Below are positions 33,339 through 41,924 of a DNA stretch of 64,000 nucleotides, piece after piece. The stretch is from Macrococcus brunensis. Lineage in GTDB: Bacteria; Bacillota; Bacilli; Staphylococcales; Staphylococcaceae. Location: contig NZ_SCWA01000004.1 in the NCBI RefSeq assembly GCF_004359615.1, positions 1 to 64,000 of the forward strand, in the 5' to 3' direction. Under the pieces are notes generated by a model. It ran no database searches, was not told the origin of the DNA, and saw only the letters and a list, made by a program, of their open reading frames with translations. Every line of letters starts with the position of its first letter. Positions within the stretch are counted from its first letter, which is position 1. A program made the position numbers and the translations under genes.

Positions 33339-34145
33339 ATGTGGGAAGCACTCGGCGCTCATACACCGTATTTCGGTATTCTTCTGACGATTGTGCCATT
33401 TATGGTTGGACAATATTTGTTCAAGAAAACAAACGGCTTCTTCCTATTCGCACCACTCTTTGTCGGAATGATCTTCGGCATCTTCTTTCTGAAGATGACA
33501 GGTATCAGTTATGAGAACTATCAGGAAGGCGGTAAGATCGTAGGATTCTTCCTGGAACCTGCGACCATCTGTTTCGCGATTCCGCTCTACAAAAAAAGAG
33601 ATGTACTGAAAAAGTACTGGATGCAGATTATAGGTGGAATTGCGCTCGGTACAACAGGCGCGCTGTTCATTATTTATGGTGTCGCAAAACTATTCGGTTT
33701 TGACACTGACATCATCGCTTCAATGTTACCGCAGGCAGCAACAACAGCTATTGCCTTACTTGTAGCTGAGAGCATTAATGGTATACCTGAACTGACTTCA
33801 CTCGCAGTCATTCTCAATGCAGTCATCATCTATGCACTCGGTAACAAGATGCTGAAACTTTTCCATATCAATCATCCAATAGCACGTGGTCTCGCACTCG
33901 GGACAAGTGGACACTCATTAGGGGTGTCAGCGGCACAGGAACTGGGTGAAGTTGAAACATCCATGGCCAGTATTGCGATTGTACTGGTCGGTGTGATTGT
34001 TGTTGTCGTCGTACCGATACTCGCAACCATATTTTTTATAAGCAGAAAACGGATGCGAAGAGGGCATCCGTTTTTTAATGTCTATTTTGTTGGGTCAGAA
34101 TCACACTGTGTTCTGCTGTTTCGAATAATTCAAGTGCTTCGATAG
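33339..34145 (+). CDS. lrgB: LrgB, with an extended C-terminus from a probable frameshift
   Basis: A membrane protein whose first about 233 residues match LrgB ([40 protein letters not shown]). The frame then continues for 35 residues with no similarity, passing through a terminator hairpin and into the convergent gene. At 34032-34037 there is a T6 run; removing one T gives an immediate TAA (34039-34041) and a 233-residue protein, the length expected for LrgB. So this is either a real one-base insertion or a homopolymer error in the sequence. GGAGGTG lies in the lrgA 3' end; the two genes are one base apart. Confidence 0.85.
   Translation: MWEALGAHTPYFGILLTIVPFMVGQYLFKKTNGFFLFAPLFVGMIFGIFFLKMTGISYENYQEGGKIVGFFLEPATICFAIPLYKKRDVLKKYWMQIIGGIALGTTGALFIIYGVAKLFGFDTDIIASMLPQAATTAIALLVAESINGIPELTSLAVILNAVIIYALGNKMLKLFHINHPIARGLALGTSGHSLGVSAAQELGEVETSMASIAIVLVGVIVVVVVPILATIFFISRKRMRRGHPFFNVYFVGSESHCVLLFRIIQVLR
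34046..34076. terminator. Terminator of lytSR-lrgAB, now inside the lrgB frame
   Basis: AAAACGGATGC and GCATCCGTTTT pair around a seven-base loop, followed by T. It lies inside the extended lrgB frame, which supports an original stop upstream of it. Confidence 0.88.
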
Positions 34146-34500
34146 TCGTGTTGACCGGTAGATGTGCCTCGAATGTCTGATAAAGCCAGTGCCCGATATT
34201 CTCAGCAGTCATGTTCATAGCGGGTAAAGTCTGATTCAGTAACTGATGATCAACTAGAGGCTTGATATGATTTTCAAAGATATGTTCCACTTCAAAGAAA
34301 TCCACACCCATCCCGATATCATTGACTGGACTGTTAACCGTCACATAGAAAATATAGAGGTGATTTTCAAGGTCCTTATATTTCTCAGGAGTGAAGAAAA
34401 TACGGCAGTGCGCACGGAAAGCGAACTTTAGTTTTAATGAAGGCGTCCCGCTGAAGGCTTTGAAAGAAGCAGGCACTTTAATATCGTTAAACAGGTTCAT
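34075..34500 (-). CDS. 6-carboxytetrahydropterin synthase (QueD/PTPS)-like protein
   Basis: A 141-residue protein of the PTPS/QueD fold. The second half keeps the family pattern [26 protein letters not shown] and a late ALELFETAE. In the first half the three zinc-binding histidines are not all visible: the usual AAH...HGH is replaced by [12 protein letters not shown], with one clear His. It may be a divergent staphylococcal subgroup with altered activity, rather than true queuosine-pathway QueD. No other queuosine gene is near. Its 3' end overlaps the extended lrgB frame. Confidence 0.6.
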   Translation of the reverse strand: MNLFNDIKVPASFKAFSGTPSLKLKFAFRAHCRIFFTPEKYKDLENHLYIFYVTVNSPVNDIGMGVDFFEVEHIFENHIKPLVDHQLLNQTLPAMNMTAENIGHWLYQTFEAHLPVNTTIEALELFETAEHSVILTQQNRH

Positions 34501-34540
34501 TGAGATTACTCCTTTAATTGCGTCTTCTCTTATTTTACAT

Positions 34541-34566
34541 GTTTAAGGACTATAGTTAATAGGAAT
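34541..34566 (+). promoter_or_regulatory. Possible sigma-B promoter of PPK2 gene
   Basis: GTTTAA (34541-34546), 14 bases, AGGAAT (34561-34566): a perfect -35 and a 5/6 match to the GGGAAT form of the -10 box. Confidence 0.45.
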
Positions 34567-34590
34567 AAGTAGGCAACAGGAGGGATAGCT

Positions 34591-35454
34591 ATGAACATAG
34601 ATTCATATAGAGTACCGGTAAAGTCAAATATCAAACTAAAAGATTATCCAACAAGTGAAGATAAAAAGAAATATAATGAAGATATTAAAGAAAAAGAAAT
34701 ACCTGCTCTGGTCAGTGAACTGAAAGACCTGCACCTGAAACTGCATGCGGAAGAAAAAAAGGGTATTTTAGTTGTTCTGCAGGCACTCGATGCGGCTGGT
34801 AAAGATGAAGTAATCAGCTATATCTTCTCAAACTTGAATGCCCAGGGCTTAAAGACAACGTCATTCAAAAAGCCGTCTGATGAAGAGGCGAAACATGACT
34901 ATATGTGGCGTTTACATGATGGTCTGCCGGCGCGAGGTGAAATCGGTATTCTGAACCGCTCTTACTATGAAGAGGTCATTGTGACAAGAGTTCACGACTT
35001 ACTCGGAGAAGAACAGGTGCCGGACGATAAAAAAATAGAAGATATCTGGGATGTACGCTATCGTCAGATCAATAATTACGAGGAATACCTCCACGAAAAT
35101 GGGTTCCATGTCGTGAAGTTCTTCTTCCACATGTCGAAAGATGAGCAACGTGAACGTTTACTTGAACGCATGAAAAACCCTCAGAAAAACTGGGAATTTT
35201 CATTTAATGACGTCAAAGAACGCGAACACTGGGATGAGTACCAGGCAACATTTGAAGATATGCTGAATCAGACTTCAACAGCACACAGCCCGTGGTATAT
35301 TCTGCCTGCGGATGATGAATGGCATGCAAGACGTCTCGTGTCTGAAGTGATGATTCATGTATTGAAAGAAATTGACCCGCAGTTTCCAGAAATAACAGGT
35401 GAAGATAGAAAGACATTACAGGCATATATTGATAAACTAGAAGCAGAAAACTAA
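34591..35454 (+). CDS. Polyphosphate kinase 2 family protein
   Basis: A 287-residue P-loop kinase of the PPK2 family. The Walker A region is LQALDAAGKDEVI (about residues 63-75). The lid region includes GEIGILNRSYYEEV with the conserved Arg, and the Walker B-like FFFHMSKDEQRERL follows. PPK2 enzymes transfer phosphate between polyphosphate and nucleoside mono- or diphosphates; the single-domain length fits class I or III. The direction and nucleotide cannot be read from sequence. AGGAGGG precedes the start. It is followed after 12 bases by a DUF1801 gene and then a terminator. A sigma-B-like promoter lies upstream. Confidence 0.85.
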   Translation: MNIDSYRVPVKSNIKLKDYPTSEDKKKYNEDIKEKEIPALVSELKDLHLKLHAEEKKGILVVLQALDAAGKDEVISYIFSNLNAQGLKTTSFKKPSDEEAKHDYMWRLHDGLPARGEIGILNRSYYEEVIVTRVHDLLGEEQVPDDKKIEDIWDVRYRQINNYEEYLHENGFHVVKFFFHMSKDEQRERLLERMKNPQKNWEFSFNDVKEREHWDEYQATFEDMLNQTSTAHSPWYILPADDEWHARRLVSEVMIHVLKEIDPQFPEITGEDRKTLQAYIDKLEAEN

Positions 35455-35466
35455 GGAGATAAGCTG

Positions 35467-35832
35467 ATGGTCTTTGAATCTTTTCTGAATGACTTGCCAC
35501 CTGAACAATCAAAACGCTTAAGTGAAGTTTTTAACTGGATTGAAAATAATTATCCGGAGCTAGATCCTGTCGTTAAATGGAACCAGCCGATGTATCAGCA
35601 TCATGGTACATTTATTATCGGTTTCAGCTTCGCTAAAAAGCATATGGCAATTGCACCAGAAAAAGAGACACTCGTGCAGTTTAAAGATCAGATTGGTGCC
35701 GCAGGGTACTCGCAGACCGCCATGCTCTTCCGTATCAAATGGGAAGAGGAGATCAATTATCAGTTACTGTCGTCGCTCATTGACTATAATATTGAAGATA
35801 AAAAAGATTGTCAGACATTCTGGAGAAAATAA
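35467..35832 (+). CDS. DUF1801 (YdhG-like) protein
   Basis: A 121-residue soluble protein of the DUF1801/YdhG group, with the CyaY-like pattern PVVKWNQPMYQHHGTFIIGFSFAKKHMAIAPE. One Bacillus member is described as an intracellular iron chaperone, so an iron role is possible but unproven. AAGGAGATAAGCTG precedes ATG 35467. It is the second gene of a pair with PPK2. Confidence 0.72.
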   Translation: MVFESFLNDLPPEQSKRLSEVFNWIENNYPELDPVVKWNQPMYQHHGTFIIGFSFAKKHMAIAPEKETLVQFKDQIGAAGYSQTAMLFRIKWEEEINYQLLSSLIDYNIEDKKDCQTFWRK

Positions 35833-35862
35833 AATCGTGTCCTTATCCGGGCGCGGTTTTTT
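35831..35862 (+). terminator. Terminator of PPK2-DUF1801 operon
   Basis: AAAATCGTGTCC pairs with GGGCGCGGTTTT, using G-T pairs, then T-run. Confidence 0.7.
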
Positions 35863-35882
35863 AACACTTGGAGATGATGGAA

Positions 35883-36497
35883 ATGGAGATAGAAATAGTT
35901 GAAGCAACACCGGATAACCCTCTGGGAGGGGCTTTAAATTATGCTGCGCTGAATGACATGAGTGAAACGATGCTGGGTGTTTCATCAAAAGAGCAGGCAA
36001 TAGATGGCCTACAGTATTTGTGGCAGCAGGCAGGCAATCGTTTCAGCCACGAATATACGTTAGTGGCGACAATTGAGAGTCAAACGGCTGGCGCGATCAC
36101 GTGTATGCCTGTAGAAAAAATGGATCATGCCTTTTATAAGACTTTTATTGATATAGTGAGGTACAGAAAACTCGGGGTTATTTTATATGCCATCAGAAAC
36201 TTTAAAAAGATGATGTTACTCTCGACGATGAAAGAAGGGGAAAAGGGAGAATACCATATCAGCATGCTGGCGACACGACCTGACTTTAGAGGGCAGGGTG
36301 TAGGCTCCGCACTACTTGAAGCAGCAGAGGAGAGAGGCCAAGCAGAAGGCTACGATTCTATTTCTCTGACGGTCAAAAAAGATAATGATCAGGCGCTGAA
36401 TGTCTATGAAAGTAAAGGCTATAAAATTGTCGGTGATATTGATTTAGAGGATATCCAACTTTATAGAATGAGAAAAATAATAGCAGCAAAGCCGTAA
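35883..36497 (+). CDS. GNAT family N-acetyltransferase
   Basis: A 204-residue acetyltransferase. The acetyl-CoA site is ISMLATRPDFRGQGVGSALL (about residues 125-144), followed by a typical NVYESKGYKIVGD tail. The substrate is unknown. Several starts are possible in the first 16 bases (TTG 35868, ATG 35874, 35877, 35883); GGAG at 35870-35873 favours ATG 35883. It ends in a bidirectional terminator facing selO. Confidence 0.78.
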   Translation: MEIEIVEATPDNPLGGALNYAALNDMSETMLGVSSKEQAIDGLQYLWQQAGNRFSHEYTLVATIESQTAGAITCMPVEKMDHAFYKTFIDIVRYRKLGVILYAIRNFKKMMLLSTMKEGEKGEYHISMLATRPDFRGQGVGSALLEAAEERGQAEGYDSISLTVKKDNDQALNVYESKGYKIVGDIDLEDIQLYRMRKIIAAKP

Positions 36498-36515
36498 GGC
36501 TCTGCTGCTATTATT
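36476..36515. terminator. Bidirectional terminator between GNAT gene and selO
   Basis: AATAATAGCAGCA and TGCTGCTATTATT pair over 13 bases with a second GCC/GGC helix inside. It spans the stop codons of both convergent genes. Confidence 0.88.
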
Positions 36516-37908
36516 ATGTCCCGCAGTATGTCTGGAAGACTTGGTCAGTCTCTTCGGGCGGAGTTAAATACAGTTCCGGATGGTCATCACTATATGGGTG
36601 TTCCAGCTGGGTGAGCAGTTCGTTAAAGAAGGTTAAGTCTGAGCTGTTCACTGCTTTTTCAACATGATGATTCCGCGGGATAATAGCGGGATTCACTTTT
36701 TTCATGAGCTCATAAGGCGCGTCTTCAGTAGTGATTCGCTTCTGCCATCGCTTCTTCCAGTCATCAAGCGCAGAATCAACTGGCTGCTGCAGGCTCAACT
36801 TGCGAAATGTCCGTGTGAAGTCCAGTTCTAGGTCTTCCATCACACTGAGGAGTTCGCCTATCAATTCACGGTCTTCTGTCTGAGGTGTCTGTATACCGAT
36901 TTTTGCAGCCATTGCACTCAGCCAGTACTGGTCGAACTGAGTCTCGTAGTAAGTGAGAGCGTCTTTAGCTGTTTCGATAGCTGCATCAGTCTCCTGACCG
37001 AAGAGTGGAATCAGACTTTCTGCAAAACGAGCCAGGTTCCATTGTCCGATGCCCGGCTGATTATTGTAGGCATAGCGACCCCCGCGGTCGATTGAACTGA
37101 AGACGGTCGCCCGGTCGAAGCTGTCCATAAAGGCGCACGGGCCGTAATCAATGGTTTCCCCGCTGACGGTCATGTTATCAGTGTTCATGACACCATGTAT
37201 AAAGCCGATGCTCTGCCACTTGGCAATCAAAGCAGCCTGATGGTCAATGACCGCATAAAGAAAATCAATATATTTTGTGCTTGAAGCGGCGAGTTCAGGG
37301 TAATGACGATTAATCGCATAATCAGCGAGTTCCTTGACGATACCTTGACGCACTGCATATTCAAATGTACCTACACGAATGTGACTGCTGGCGATTCTTG
37401 TCAGCACAGCGCCTGGCAATTCGGTTTCTCTTCTGACAGTATCACCCGTTGCAGTGACAGCAAGACTTCTTGTAGTCGGTATACCGAGCGCATGCATCGC
37501 TTCACTGATCAAATATTCTCTCAGCATCGGAGCGAGTGGCGCACGGCCGTCACCCATTCTTGAAAAAGCGGTCCGACCGGAACCTTTCAACTGGATATCA
37601 TAACGAGTTCCGTCAGGCGTGACATGTTCGCCGAGCAGAACAGCACGCCCATCACCGAGCATGGTGAAATTCCCGAACTGATGACCTGCATAGGCCTGCG
37701 CAAGGGGTTCAGAATGCGGAAACTTTTTGCTTCCAGCAAGTTCTTCTGCTGAACTCTTTAATGTTTGTATATCAAGGCCGAGCTGATTTGCTAGTTTCTC
37801 GTTGAGTATGAGGATGGCTGGATCAGATACCGGATTCAGTTCAGCTAAATCATAAAAATCAGTTGATAGCTGACGATAGCTGTTATCAAAATTAAAGTAT
37901 GTGTTCAT
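36514..37908 (-). CDS. selO: Protein adenylyltransferase SelO (YdiU)
   Basis: A 464-residue pseudokinase-fold enzyme. Seen motifs are QAYAGHQFGNFTMLGDGRAVLLGE, QLKGSGRTAFSRMGDGRAPL, HGVMNTDNMTVSGETIDYGPCAFMD and a C-terminal CGT. SelO transfers AMP from ATP to Ser, Thr or Tyr residues of redox proteins and protects against oxidative stress; the C-terminal Cys stands where eukaryotic SelO has selenocysteine. The start ATG 37908 has AAGGAGTGA upstream. The gene is monocistronic. Confidence 0.93.
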   Translation of the reverse strand: MNTYFNFDNSYRQLSTDFYDLAELNPVSDPAILILNEKLANQLGLDIQTLKSSAEELAGSKKFPHSEPLAQAYAGHQFGNFTMLGDGRAVLLGEHVTPDGTRYDIQLKGSGRTAFSRMGDGRAPLAPMLREYLISEAMHALGIPTTRSLAVTATGDTVRRETELPGAVLTRIASSHIRVGTFEYAVRQGIVKELADYAINRHYPELAASSTKYIDFLYAVIDHQAALIAKWQSIGFIHGVMNTDNMTVSGETIDYGPCAFMDSFDRATVFSSIDRGGRYAYNNQPGIGQWNLARFAESLIPLFGQETDAAIETAKDALTYYETQFDQYWLSAMAAKIGIQTPQTEDRELIGELLSVMEDLELDFTRTFRKLSLQQPVDSALDDWKKRWQKRITTEDAPYELMKKVNPAIIPRNHHVEKAVNSSDLTFFNELLTQLEHPYSDDHPELYLTPPEETDQVFQTYCGT

Positions 37909-37933
37909 CGTTTATCACTCCTTAGTTGTTATC

Positions 37934-37961
37934 ATGACAGAATTAATCGAGAAAATATAGT
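37934..37961 (+). promoter_or_regulatory. Probable promoter of the carotenoid operon
   Basis: ATGACA (37934-37939), 16 bases, TATAGT (37956-37961), each 5/6 to sigma-A consensus, about 75 bases before crtO. In S. aureus the crt operon uses sigma-B; I found no good GTTTAA-N13-GGGTAT here. Confidence 0.55.
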
Positions 37962-38036
37962 AATTCAGAATACAAGTGTCTATCTCCCATTTATGGTAAA
38001 GTTAAAGATAATTGTAAGTCAGTAAAGGAGCATAAG

Positions 38037-38540
38037 ATGAAGTTAATCAGATTATTTATTCGTAATACGATAGCCTGGATGCTGATTCAGTTATCTTTGT
38101 CCTATACGATCATGCATGTTCCGAGAAAGTTATTTCAGCATCAAGGCTATTTATTTAAATCACACACTTTCGAAGATGGAGGACATTTCTGGCAGCGTTA
38201 TTTTAAAGTGAAAAAATGGAAACAGCAATTGCCGGACAGTTCTTCCATTTTCCCGTCAAGCTTTAATCATCGTCAACTTGTTTCTACTGATTTAAATGCA
38301 CTTCAGACATTCAGCACCGAAACCAATCGCGCAGAATTTACGCATTGGCTGTCTCTTTTAATATGCCCTCTATTTTACTTGTGGAACCCCAAATGGGCAG
38401 CAAGGATCAATATTTTTTATGCTTTCTTCAGTAGCCTGCCTTTCATTATTGTCCAGCGATATAACAGACCTAAACTGCAGCAACTTATTACCAAAAAGGA
38501 AAGGAGACTTTATGACAACACGGGAACAAAGAAAAGATGA
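38037..38540 (+). CDS. crtO: Glycosyl-4,4'-diaponeurosporenoate acyltransferase-like CrtO
   Basis: A 167-residue protein close to S. aureus CrtO. Shared features are the N-terminal membrane helix, FKSHTFEDGGHFWQRYFKVKKWK, the TNRAEFTHWLS stretch and the late INIFYAF...IIVQRYNRP motif. CrtO adds the fatty acid in the last step of staphyloxanthin synthesis. AAAGGAG precedes the start. It opens the operon, as in S. aureus, and overlaps fni by 29 bases. Confidence 0.85.
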   Translation: MKLIRLFIRNTIAWMLIQLSLSYTIMHVPRKLFQHQGYLFKSHTFEDGGHFWQRYFKVKKWKQQLPDSSSIFPSSFNHRQLVSTDLNALQTFSTETNRAEFTHWLSLLICPLFYLWNPKWAARINIFYAFFSSLPFIIVQRYNRPKLQQLITKKERRLYDNTGTKKR

Positions 38541-39552
38541 CCATATTCGCTTAGCGTTAGGTCATCCTGTCACACATTCAAGTTTCGATGCTGTTCAGTT
38601 GGTGCATCGCTCTATTCCTGCTATTAAGCGCTCTGATATTTCACTCGAAACACCTCTAGATTCACTGTCTCTGAACTTCCCGCTCTATATCAATGCCATG
38701 ACAGGCGGCAGTAAATGGGCGGGTGAAATCAATGAGAAACTGGCGATTATTTCACGTGAAACAGATATTGCAATGGCTGTCGGATCGATGCACGCAGCCC
38801 TTAAAAATTCAGAATTGATTCCTACTTATCGTATTATCAGGGAAAGAAATCCTCATGGCAAAGTTTTTGCTAATATAGGTGCAGATGTGCCACTTGATTT
38901 GGCTGCACGAGCAGTTGAAATGCTCAACGCAGATGCACTTCAGATTCACATCAATGCGCCTCAGGAAGTGGTTATGCCTGAAGGGGGTCGGGATTTCACA
39001 GACTGGCTGACGAATATAGAAGAGATTGTCCGCACTATCGATGTCCCGGTTATCGTTAAGGAAGTCGGATTTGGGATGAGTAAGGAAACACTGGAACAGC
39101 TGTACGGCATAGGTGTTAAAACAGTGGATGTCAGTGGTCGAGGCGGTACGAATTTCATCCATATTGAAAATGAACGCAGGCCAAAGAAAGATCAGAGCTA
39201 TTTATCAGAATGGGGTCAGACGACACCAGTTTCTCTGCTCGAAAGTCAGCCCTTCCAGCAGAACATGACGATTCTTGCGAGCGGTGGTATTCAGTCGCCG
39301 CTTGATGCTATTAAATCTATTGCGCTCGGGGCTCGTGCTGTCGGTCTATCGCGGGCTATCCTGACAGAAGTGGAATCGAATGGTCTGGCTGCTGCTATTC
39401 AGTTTATAGAAACATTTAAAGCACACATGATTGATATTGCACTTATACTAGGTGCGAAGAACTTAGATGATTTACAGCAAGTGCCCTATGTCCTGTCCCC
39501 TGAACTTGAATCCTGGCAACGTCAACGGAAACTGAAGGAGAGAAGCAAATGA
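38512..39552 (+). CDS. fni: Type 2 isopentenyl-diphosphate isomerase
   Basis: A 346-residue FMN/NADPH-dependent isomerase that interconverts IPP and DMAPP. Typical motifs are TTREQRKDDHIRLAL, NAMTGG, FANIGADVP, DALQIHINAPQE, VKEVGFGMS and SGRGGTNF. It supplies DMAPP for farnesyl diphosphate, the CrtM substrate. In S. aureus fni lies outside the crt cluster; here it sits as the second gene of the operon. ATG 38512 with AAAGGAGA upstream is chosen; the frame extends back through crtO without support. The 3' end overlaps crtN by four bases (ATGA). Confidence 0.92.
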   Translation: MTTREQRKDDHIRLALGHPVTHSSFDAVQLVHRSIPAIKRSDISLETPLDSLSLNFPLYINAMTGGSKWAGEINEKLAIISRETDIAMAVGSMHAALKNSELIPTYRIIRERNPHGKVFANIGADVPLDLAARAVEMLNADALQIHINAPQEVVMPEGGRDFTDWLTNIEEIVRTIDVPVIVKEVGFGMSKETLEQLYGIGVKTVDVSGRGGTNFIHIENERRPKKDQSYLSEWGQTTPVSLLESQPFQQNMTILASGGIQSPLDAIKSIALGARAVGLSRAILTEVESNGLAAAIQFIETFKAHMIDIALILGAKNLDDLQQVPYVLSPELESWQRQRKLKERSK

Positions 39553-41045
39553 AAAAAGTAATCGTGATTGGCGCAGGTGTAGCAGGTCTTGCATCTGCCA
39601 TTCGTCTGCAGCATGCAGGTTATGATGTCGGAATATATGAAAAAGAAAGTATGCCAGGCGGTAAGATGCACCGCATCAAAAAAGAAGGTTATGAATTTGA
39701 TCTAGGACCGACTATCGTCATGATGCCAGAGCTTTACAGAGAAATATTTGAACTCGCCGGCCGCAATCCAGATGACTATATTCCGATGCAGAAACTCACA
39801 CCGATGTATAGTGCCTATTTCAAAAACGGCACAGAAAAGCTGGACGTCTCAAACGATTTAGTCCAGCTGATGGAATTATTTGAAGGGGTGAATGAACAGG
39901 ACGCAGCCGGATTCCTTAGATATATCAGTGACCTTTATCAGCGTTTTACGATTGCAAAGCATCATTTTCTGCAGCGCCCTTTCCGTCAGCAGAAAGACTT
40001 CTATAATCTGGAGACATTGACTCAAGGACTGAAGCTTCGCACCCTAGGCAATGCAGAGAGCAGTATGGCGAAGTACATTAAAGACAAACGTCTGCGTGAT
40101 GTGATCAGTTTCCAGACGCTCTATATCGGAATTGCACCTTCTAAAAGTCCGTCGCTTTATACGATTATTCCGATGATCGAGTTCCTTTATGGCATCTGGT
40201 TTATAGAAGGCGGCATGCATCGTATGGCAACTGCTATGGCTCAGCTTTTCGAGGAACTCGGCGGAGAAATACATTTAAATACACCGGTCGAAGAAATCAT
40301 GATTCAATCCGGCAGGGCGACAGGCATCCGTACAGCAGATGGTATGGTTTATGCGGATTATGTGATGTGTAATGCAGACTTTCCTTATGCGAAAAAAGAG
40401 CTCGTCAAAGATATAGCTGCGAAAGGGAAGTACACTGACGATTATATCGACAAGATGGCATACTCCTGTTCATGTTTTGTTCTCTATCTCGGCATGGATA
40501 AAAAATATGAAGAAGTAGACAATATGCATAATTTTATTTTTTCGGATGATCTGGATGAGAATATCAAACAGATTTTTGATGGTCGAAAGCTGACGGATCC
40601 TTCTGTCTATATGTATATCGCTTCAAAGAAAGAGCCGTCTATGGCACCAGCTGGTAAAGACGGGCTCTATATATTGATGCCTATCTCTGAACTATCTGTT
40701 GCACAGTACGAATGGAATGAGGAGACAATTGCTTATTACCGTGATAAAGCGTTAGCCAAAGTAGAAAAGCTGCCAGGCATGAAACAGATAAGAAATGAAA
40801 TTATCACTGAAACATATGTGACCCCGCAAGAGTTTAAGAAGAGCTTCAATGCCTATAACGGTGCAACTTTTGGTCTGCAGCCTACGCTTCTGCAGAGCAA
40901 TCATTTACGTCCGCAGAGTAAGGCGACGCATTGTGAAAATCTTTATTTCACAGGCAGCAGTACACATCCGGGCGCTGGTGTGCCGATTGTTCTGCTCTCT
41001 TCTAAAATTGCAACAGATGAACTGATATTAGATGACAGTGAGTAA
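39549..41045 (+). CDS. crtN: Dehydrosqualene desaturase CrtN
   Basis: A 498-residue FAD-dependent desaturase. The N-terminal dinucleotide motif is GAGVAGLASAIRL, then YEFDLGPTIVMMP and a C-terminal FTGSSTHPGAGVPIVLLSSKIA. It matches S. aureus CrtN better than CrtP (TLYIGI, PSLYTIIPMIE). It converts 4,4'-diapophytoene to diaponeurosporene at the membrane. AAGGAGAGAAGC precedes the start within fni, so the genes are coupled. crtM follows after 12 bases. Confidence 0.9.
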   Translation: MKKVIVIGAGVAGLASAIRLQHAGYDVGIYEKESMPGGKMHRIKKEGYEFDLGPTIVMMPELYREIFELAGRNPDDYIPMQKLTPMYSAYFKNGTEKLDVSNDLVQLMELFEGVNEQDAAGFLRYISDLYQRFTIAKHHFLQRPFRQQKDFYNLETLTQGLKLRTLGNAESSMAKYIKDKRLRDVISFQTLYIGIAPSKSPSLYTIIPMIEFLYGIWFIEGGMHRMATAMAQLFEELGGEIHLNTPVEEIMIQSGRATGIRTADGMVYADYVMCNADFPYAKKELVKDIAAKGKYTDDYIDKMAYSCSCFVLYLGMDKKYEEVDNMHNFIFSDDLDENIKQIFDGRKLTDPSVYMYIASKKEPSMAPAGKDGLYILMPISELSVAQYEWNEETIAYYRDKALAKVEKLPGMKQIRNEIITETYVTPQEFKKSFNAYNGATFGLQPTLLQSNHLRPQSKATHCENLYFTGSSTHPGAGVPIVLLSSKIATDELILDDSE

Positions 41046-41057
41046 AGGAGATGCTGT

Positions 41058-41924
41058 ATGACCATTGAACAGGATTATGAATACTGCAGACAGATCATCA
41101 AGCATCATTCCAAAACCTTTTATTACGGGTTCAGTACATTGCCACGTGAAGAAGCGAATGCAGTTTATGCTATTTATACTTTCTGCCGAACAGCAGATGA
41201 TCTGGTTGACCGTCCCGGTACAGCGGCAGACAAAGAAGCGGCCCTTGAGAAACTGATGCAGGACATCGACTGCTTTGAAAAAGGGCAGCACCGTGATACT
41301 GCGATGTGGCGAGCGCTTGCTGATGTCAGGGAACGCTTTCCGCTCGATATCGCTATGTTACGTAAGCAAGTGGCCGGTCAGCAGATGGACATAGCATTCA
41401 GGCAGCCGGATACACTGGAGGCACTCTATCTTTATAGTTCTCATGTAGCGGGGTCAGTCGGTGAGCTTTTATATCCGATTTTAGCCGGGGAAGATACACG
41501 AGAGGGCAGACAGGCAGCAGACAGTCTTGGGATTGCGATGCAGCTGACCAATATACTGCGTGACATTGGTGAAGATTACCGGGAACATCAGCGCATCTAT
41601 ATACCGGCTGAACTGATGCAGCATTATGGCTACACGCAGGAACAGATACAGCACCATGAAATTACAACTGCATTCACCGCGTTATGGGAGTCACTTGCAG
41701 AAGATGCTGAAGCGAGGTACGAAGCGTTTTACCCATTGATCACTACCTACAAAAGAACGTGCCGTAAACCGCTGCTCACTGCTGCGATGGTCTATGCAGA
41801 GATATTGGAAGAAGTCAGAAAGCATCACTATGACTGCCTGACACAGCGGAACAAAGTCAGTCTCATGAACAAAAATCGTATCAGTCAGCGGGCAGTCCGT
41901 TACTTGAAGGAGGTAGAAGCATGA
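41058..41924 (+). CDS. crtM: Dehydrosqualene synthase CrtM
   Basis: A 288-residue squalene/phytoene synthase-fold enzyme. The substrate motifs are [10 protein letters not shown], the first Asp motif RTADDLVD and the second [19 protein letters not shown]. It condenses two farnesyl diphosphates to 4,4'-diapophytoene, the first C30 carotenoid step. AAAGGAGATG precedes ATG 41058. It overlaps crtP by four bases. Confidence 0.92.
   Translation: MTIEQDYEYCRQIIKHHSKTFYYGFSTLPREEANAVYAIYTFCRTADDLVDRPGTAADKEAALEKLMQDIDCFEKGQHRDTAMWRALADVRERFPLDIAMLRKQVAGQQMDIAFRQPDTLEALYLYSSHVAGSVGELLYPILAGEDTREGRQAADSLGIAMQLTNILRDIGEDYREHQRIYIPAELMQHYGYTQEQIQHHEITTAFTALWESLAEDAEARYEAFYPLITTYKRTCRKPLLTAAMVYAEILEEVRKHHYDCLTQRNKVSLMNKNRISQRAVRYLKEVEA

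Noticed and set aside
37909-38036. Sigma-B promoter for crtO, expected by analogy with S. aureus
   Set aside because: No GTTTAA-N12-14-GGGWAT pattern is visible; only a sigma-A-like promoter was found.
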